DNA of 15,383 bases from Peribacter sp964404805 (GTDB lineage: Bacteria > Patescibacteriota > Gracilibacteria > Peribacterales > Peribacteraceae): positions 1-15,383 of the forward strand of contig CAYOLJ010000016.1 in assembly GCA_964404805.1 (NCBI GenBank), read 5' to 3'. Of the stretch, positions 12,576-15,383 are shown piece after piece. Within the stretch, counting starts at the first letter, position 1. Every line of letters begins with the position of its first letter. The position numbers were made by a program, and so were the translations under genes. Under the pieces are notes generated by a model. The model saw only the letters and a list, made by a program, of their open reading frames with translations. It ran no database searches and had not been told where the DNA came from.

Positions 12576-13091
12576 TCAAAGTGTGGGTATCTTCTGGCGC
12601 CTGAGCTGCAGTTCGTATTGCACGAGAGCGTTGTCGTAATCGGTCAATTCCAGTCCTTTGTACTTCTTGAGACGGCTTAATTTCTTGCTGTGAACAGAAG
12701 AGGTGAGGGAGCGAATCTTCTGTAGTCGCGAGAGCAAATTCTTTTCGATCTGTACCTGCTCTGCCTGTTCCTTGGCCGAGCCCAGTTGCTCGATATGAAG
12801 CTTGCGGTTGGCCTCCTCAATCTGCATGCGCAAGTCGATGTCCTTCCACGTAAACGTCTCTTGATTGATTTCGGCATCGTAGCGTGCTTTTACCGATTCT
12901 TTATTGCGATCAATCATCAATTTGTATGCAGCCAGTTGCCGCTTGATGAGATATTCTTCTTCGTCGAAGAGACACTTCTGATAGGCGGCGCCTCCGCTTT
13001 TCTGCTGAACGCTGGCACAGTCCTTCGCTGCGAGTGCCGGGACGCTTATCAGAAGGAGTGAAAGGCCAATGATGACGACTGGTGCACGCAA
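12576..13091 (-). CDS. Secreted coiled-coil protein of unknown function
   Basis: 171 aa from a TTG at 13091, which yields a good signal peptide (APVVIIGLSLLLISVPALAA, cleavage after ALA). The mature protein starts with a two-Cys segment (DCASVQQK...YQKC, likely a disulfide), followed by about 120 residues of charged alpha helix rich in Glu, Gln, Lys and Leu (for example QIEEANRKLHIEQLGSAKEQ), predicted to form long coiled coil. No further membrane segment. No family recognised; by shape it could be a periplasmic spacer or an OmpH/Skp-like holder. Neighbours upstream (PH protein) and downstream (Tyr/Asn-rich protein) are also envelope proteins on the same strand, with its own promoter-like signal between. 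Confidence 0.78.
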   Translation of the reverse strand: MRAPVVIIGLSLLLISVPALAAKDCASVQQKSGGAAYQKCLFDEEEYLIKRQLAAYKLMIDRNKESVKARYDAEINQETFTWKDIDLRMQIEEANRKLHIEQLGSAKEQAEQVQIEKNLLSRLQKIRSLTSSVHSKKLSRLKKYKGLELTDYDNALVQYELQLRRQKIPTL

Positions 13092-13100
13092 AGGAGCGGA

Positions 13101-13130
13101 GTTGTACCATCTCTCGTCCTCCCCTGTGAA
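13101..13130 (-). promoter_or_regulatory. Promoter TTCACA-18-TACAAC with extended -10 for the coiled-coil gene
   Basis: -35 TTCACA at 13125-13130 (five of six), 18-bp spacer ending TGG, -10 TACAAC at 13101-13106 on the minus strand. The hexamer ends 9 nt before the TTG start. Confidence 0.45.
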
Positions 13131-13177
13131 GCATCGTGCACTGACTAAGCCGTGTGGTTATGTTCTGGTGAGAAAAC

Positions 13178-13753
13178 CTATCCGGATGCCGTCTTCCACA
13201 GTGCCCCTTGCTGACTGCTGATGACTGCGCGCGCCCGTTCCCGCAGGTGTGCGAGAGCCTCATAGCGTTTGTTGATCTTTGGTGTGAAGTGAACACGTAT
13301 GACCGTCTCCTGTGCCTGCAAGATGAGGGTGCCGTAGGCGAAGAGATTCTGAACGATGCCGTGTTGGCGCTTGTGAATATCTTGCAGGACCCAGAGATCT
13401 GTAGATTCGTGATCGTCCATGGTGAGCAGTGTCTTTTTAATGCGGTGAATGCGCTTGTCTGTCACTACGATAACGTAGAGCAGGTAGTGGTAGAAACGCG
13501 CGAGGAACTCGAAGTGTGCCAGCAGGAAAAATGCCGTGAGAATGATAATGATGGTCTGGCGCGTGCGCGGCTCTGCGAACGTATCTTCTGTTGCGGTAGT
13601 CAGGGTTGCCCCGATAATTAGTGCGTTCCAGATCAAGAGTCGTACAAGGGGCCAGAGCAGGCGGATCCAGTGTTGGTGAAAGTAGAACTGGAAGATCTCA
13701 TCACGATCCTTCGCCTGGAAACTGAAGCCGGTGTTGCCATTGGGCTCATTCAT
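13178..13753 (-). CDS. Membrane protein with bacterial PH domain (bPH/YdbS-like)
   Basis: 191 aa. A hydrophilic N-terminus (about 30 residues), then two hydrophobic segments (WPLVRLLIWNALIIGATL, about 34-51; TIIIILTAFFLLAHFEFL, about 68-85) with YHYLLYVIVV leading straight into VVTDKRIHRIKKTLL. The VVTDKRI strand starting a small beta-rich region right after paired membrane segments is the hallmark of bacterial PH domain proteins, membrane proteins of mostly unknown role. The C-terminal part (LAHLRERARAVISSQ) is helical. Its ATG overlaps the stop of the upstream small membrane protein gene (ATGA, 4 nt), so the two are probably translated together and may form one complex. Confidence 0.8.
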   Translation of the reverse strand: MNEPNGNTGFSFQAKDRDEIFQFYFHQHWIRLLWPLVRLLIWNALIIGATLTTATEDTFAEPRTRQTIIIILTAFFLLAHFEFLARFYHYLLYVIVVTDKRIHRIKKTLLTMDDHESTDLWVLQDIHKRQHGIVQNLFAYGTLILQAQETVIRVHFTPKINKRYEALAHLRERARAVISSQQGALWKTASG

Positions 13754-13977
13754 GGCCAGAGAAAGAGGTGAGCAATAACTACGCAGCTGACGAGACCGAT
13801 TGTGTGGATGAGAGCAAACAGGCGCAGGCGTCCCACAGTGAAGAAGTGAAAGAAGATTTCTTCACCCTGTACCGGCAGGCAGATCTCTATGAATTTTCGT
13901 CTGAAGAGAATCCATAGCAGTCCCTCGATGACGAGAATGAATACGCACCAGCCGAGCAGGGGAGTAAAGGCGTTCAT
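13750..13977 (-). CDS. Small two-helix membrane protein
   Basis: 75 aa from the ATG at 13977; a GTG four codons upstream (13989) lies inside the -10 element and is less likely. Two hydrophobic stretches: LLGWCVFILVIEGLLWILF near the N-terminus and IHTIGLVSCVVIAHLFLW at the C-terminus, separated by a short loop with charged residues (RRKFIEICLPVQGEE). No family recognised. Its TGA overlaps the next ATG by 4 nt, pointing to joint translation with the PH-domain protein. Confidence 0.75.
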   Translation of the reverse strand: MNAFTPLLGWCVFILVIEGLLWILFRRKFIEICLPVQGEEIFFHFFTVGRLRLFALIHTIGLVSCVVIAHLFLWP

Positions 13978-13987
13978 GCGAATTCTC

Positions 13988-13996
13988 ACTCTAGCA
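13988..13996 (-). promoter_or_regulatory. Extended -10 TGCTAGAGT, 10 nt from the small membrane protein ATG
   Basis: TGC plus TAGAGT on the minus strand. Just upstream the DNA has an inverted repeat, GCACA-N6-TGTGC (13994-14009), which could be an operator or chance. It supports ATG 13977 over GTG 13989 as the start. Confidence 0.4.
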
Positions 13997-14028
13997 CAAA
14001 CATCTGTGCAAGTGGACTCCCGTTTCGC

Positions 14029-14574
14029 TTAGACCGTCATGACCTCTTCTTCCTTCCTCTTGCGCAGCTCCTCGATAGATTGGTTGGCTTTGTCGACGAG
14101 CTTCTGCAGCTCATCCTGCTGGGTGTAGCGTGCGTCCTCGTCTTTCTCTTCGTTCTTGATCGTGTCGAGGATCGTTTGGCGGTGCTGGCGCACGGTGATC
14201 TTGGCCTCCTCAGCGAGCCTCTGCACCACTTTGGTGAGATCCTTGCGGCGGTCTTCGGTCATGGGGGGCAAATTGATGCGAATGACCTGCCCATCGTTTA
14301 CCGGAGAAGCTCCCAGATCGACGCTCTGCAACGCTTTTTCGATGTTGACCATCACACTGCGATCCCAGGGCTGGATGACGATTGTGCGCGCATCCTGCAC
14401 GCTGATGCCAGCGAGAGTGCGTAGCTGTTGGTGGTGGCCGTAGGCCTCGATGTCAACGTGATCTACGAGTGCAGCCGATGCGCGACCAGTCTGGAGTTTA
14501 CTGAATTCATTTTGGAGAAACTTCAGAACCTTCTCGGCTTCTGCACTGAAGACGGCGACGCGAGGGGAAGGCAT
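14029..14574 (-). CDS. frr: Ribosome recycling factor
   Basis: With EF-G, splits the post-termination ribosome so subunits can be reused. 181 aa, close to the usual 185. Motifs: FSKLQTGRASAALVDHVDIE near residues 24-43 (family RTGRA), IQPWDRSVMVNIEKAL, SPVNDGQVIRINLPPMTEDR and RRKDLTKVVQRLAEEAK. The family motif VRNIRRD reads VRQHRQT here. The long helical C-terminus ends in a charged stretch. It lies 53 bp downstream of pyrH on the same strand, the common pyrH-frr order, and has no close -10 of its own, so it is presumably cotranscribed. No Shine-Dalgarno is seen. Confidence 0.96.
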   Translation of the reverse strand: MPSPRVAVFSAEAEKVLKFLQNEFSKLQTGRASAALVDHVDIEAYGHHQQLRTLAGISVQDARTIVIQPWDRSVMVNIEKALQSVDLGASPVNDGQVIRINLPPMTEDRRKDLTKVVQRLAEEAKITVRQHRQTILDTIKNEEKDEDARYTQQDELQKLVDKANQSIEELRKRKEEEVMTV

Positions 14575-14579
14575 AAATG

Positions 14580-14630
14580 TAGGGATTAGGGATGAGAATA
14601 CTGGGGATTAGGGTGTAGGGCGTAGGTTTA
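14580..14630. repeat. Heptad TAGGGNN array filling the pyrH-frr gap
   Basis: TAGGGAT, TAGGGAT, a diverged stretch, GGGGAT, TAGGGTG, TAGGGCG and TAGGTT in the plus-strand orientation. It covers nearly the entire gap between frr and pyrH and includes the pyrH TAA stop. Same unit type as 3694-3726. Confidence 0.75.
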
Positions 14631-15335
14631 GCGATGGACGAGGGTGCCGATTTTCTCACCTGAAGCAGCCTTGAGCAAGTTGCTCTCTTTATTGAAATCG
14701 AAGACACGAATAGGCAGGTCGGCATCGGCACAGAGCGAGAATGCCGCCTGATCCATCACATTGAGGTGTTGCTCAATGGCCTGCTGGTACGTGAGTTCGC
14801 TGTAGAGCTTGGCGCTCTTAGACTTTCGCGGATCTTTGTCGTACACACCGGCCACATTCGTCCCTTTGAGAAGAATGTCACATTCGAGCTCGAGTGCGCG
14901 CAGGGCTGCGGCGGAATCTGTCGTGAAGTAGGGGTTGCCCGTGCCGCCCGCGCAGATGACGATGCGGCCTTTCTCCAGATGTCGCACGGCGCGGCGGCGG
15001 ATGTAGGGCTCTGCCAGCTGCGGAATATCCACAGCCGAGAGTACGCGTGTGTAGCAGCCCTGTGTTTCGAGCGCCGACTGCAGCGCTACGGCGTTCATGA
15101 CGGTGGCCAGCATGCCCATGGCGTCGCTACTGGTACGCTCGATGCCGCTCTCTTTGGTGTCGCGGTAGCGCCAGATATTGCCCCCACCGATGACGAGGGC
15201 GATTTCGATATCCTTCTTGGCGACCGTGCTGATGCGCTTGGCGATCTTCTGCAGGATCTTGTGATCCACTCCGAAACTGCGGTCTCCGGCGAGTGCCTCG
15301 CCCGAAATCTTGAGCATGATTCTTTTGTACTTCAT
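14628..15335 (-). CDS. pyrH: UMP kinase
   Basis: Phosphorylates UMP to UDP with ATP, feeding all pyrimidine nucleotides. 235 aa from ATG 15335, which gives the family start KYKRIMLKISGEAL; the 15 codons upstream are not family-like. Motifs of the amino-acid-kinase fold: KISGEALAG (9-17), IGGGNIWRYRD, SDAMGMLATVMNAVAL (UMP side), AGGTGNPYFTTDSAAALRA (ATP/UMP site), DILLKGTNVAGVYDKDPRKS (normally KxTxVDGVYDxDP; here the Asp is Ala), and VMDQAAFSLCADADLPIRVF. It is the first visible gene of the minus-strand block and precedes frr. The gene upstream, often tsf, lies outside the window. Confidence 0.97.
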   Translation of the reverse strand: MKYKRIMLKISGEALAGDRSFGVDHKILQKIAKRISTVAKKDIEIALVIGGGNIWRYRDTKESGIERTSSDAMGMLATVMNAVALQSALETQGCYTRVLSAVDIPQLAEPYIRRRAVRHLEKGRIVICAGGTGNPYFTTDSAAALRALELECDILLKGTNVAGVYDKDPRKSKSAKLYSELTYQQAIEQHLNVMDQAAFSLCADADLPIRVFDFNKESNLLKAASGEKIGTLVHR

Positions 15336-15344
15336 CGGGAGTGG

Positions 15345-15350
15345 AGTATA
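15345..15350 (-). promoter_or_regulatory. -10 TATACT, 9 nt from the pyrH ATG
   Basis: TATACT on the minus strand with a weak TTCACG 18 bp upstream. The predicted transcript start lies about 2 nt before the start codon. Confidence 0.45.
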
Positions 15351-15383
15351 GCGGGAGAGGAGGGGATCCGTGAAGAGCAATTC

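Overview
The window is about 15.4 kb of compact bacterial chromosome at moderate GC. It carries 15 protein genes I accept (one partial), two weaker small ORFs, and two serine tRNA genes. TGA works as a stop codon throughout, so this is not a UGA-glycine lineage. I saw no Shine-Dalgarno sequence ahead of any gene. The gene content (an rsmH-ftsL pair, Ser-rich linkers in secreted proteins, a membrane-anchored DUF4215 cysteine-rich repeat protein, a short F6P-aldolase-type transaldolase, and a pyrH-frr pair) resembles Candidate Phyla Radiation bacteria, perhaps the Peregrinibacteria/Peribacteria group. That placement is from memory of such genomes and was not tested.

Layout. On the left, a partial minus-strand gene with a transposase/integrase-like HTH segment (1-172) is followed by tRNA-Ser(UGA) and an unusually long transketolase, all on the minus strand. 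A possible 33-aa membrane peptide and a structured intergenic repeat lead to a C39-like lipoprotein, divergent from transaldolase. Transaldolase converges on a ROK sugar kinase across a palindromic element; a cupin gene, tRNA-Ser(GCU) and an L,D-transpeptidase follow on the minus strand. The plus-strand block 6.9-10.3 kb holds rsmH, an FtsL-like gene and a 649-aa surface protein with eleven 31-residue Cys repeats plus degenerate copies. A second copy of the structured repeat separates it from a minus-strand block: pyruvate kinase, a Tyr/Asn-rich secreted protein, a secreted coiled-coil protein, a bacterial PH membrane protein overlapping a small membrane protein, frr and pyrH.

How it fits together. 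Transketolase, transaldolase, sugar kinase and pyruvate kinase form a sugar-phosphate and lower-glycolysis set. RsmH, PyrH and Frr serve ribosome maturation, nucleotide supply and ribosome recycling. The remaining genes are mostly envelope proteins.

Most striking signals. (1) Ten of the 15 accepted protein genes have a -10-like hexamer ending 6-11 nt before the start codon, often with an extended -10 TG, and none has a Shine-Dalgarno. This implies leaderless or nearly leaderless mRNAs. Both tRNA genes show the same close spacing. (2) A roughly 130-bp repeat occurs twice, each time at the 3' end of plus-strand reading and facing a minus-strand gene. Its hairpin has compensatory base changes that pair better when read on the minus strand. 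(3) Degenerate heptad TAGGGNN arrays occur in an intergenic gap and, in frame, inside the lipoprotein gene.
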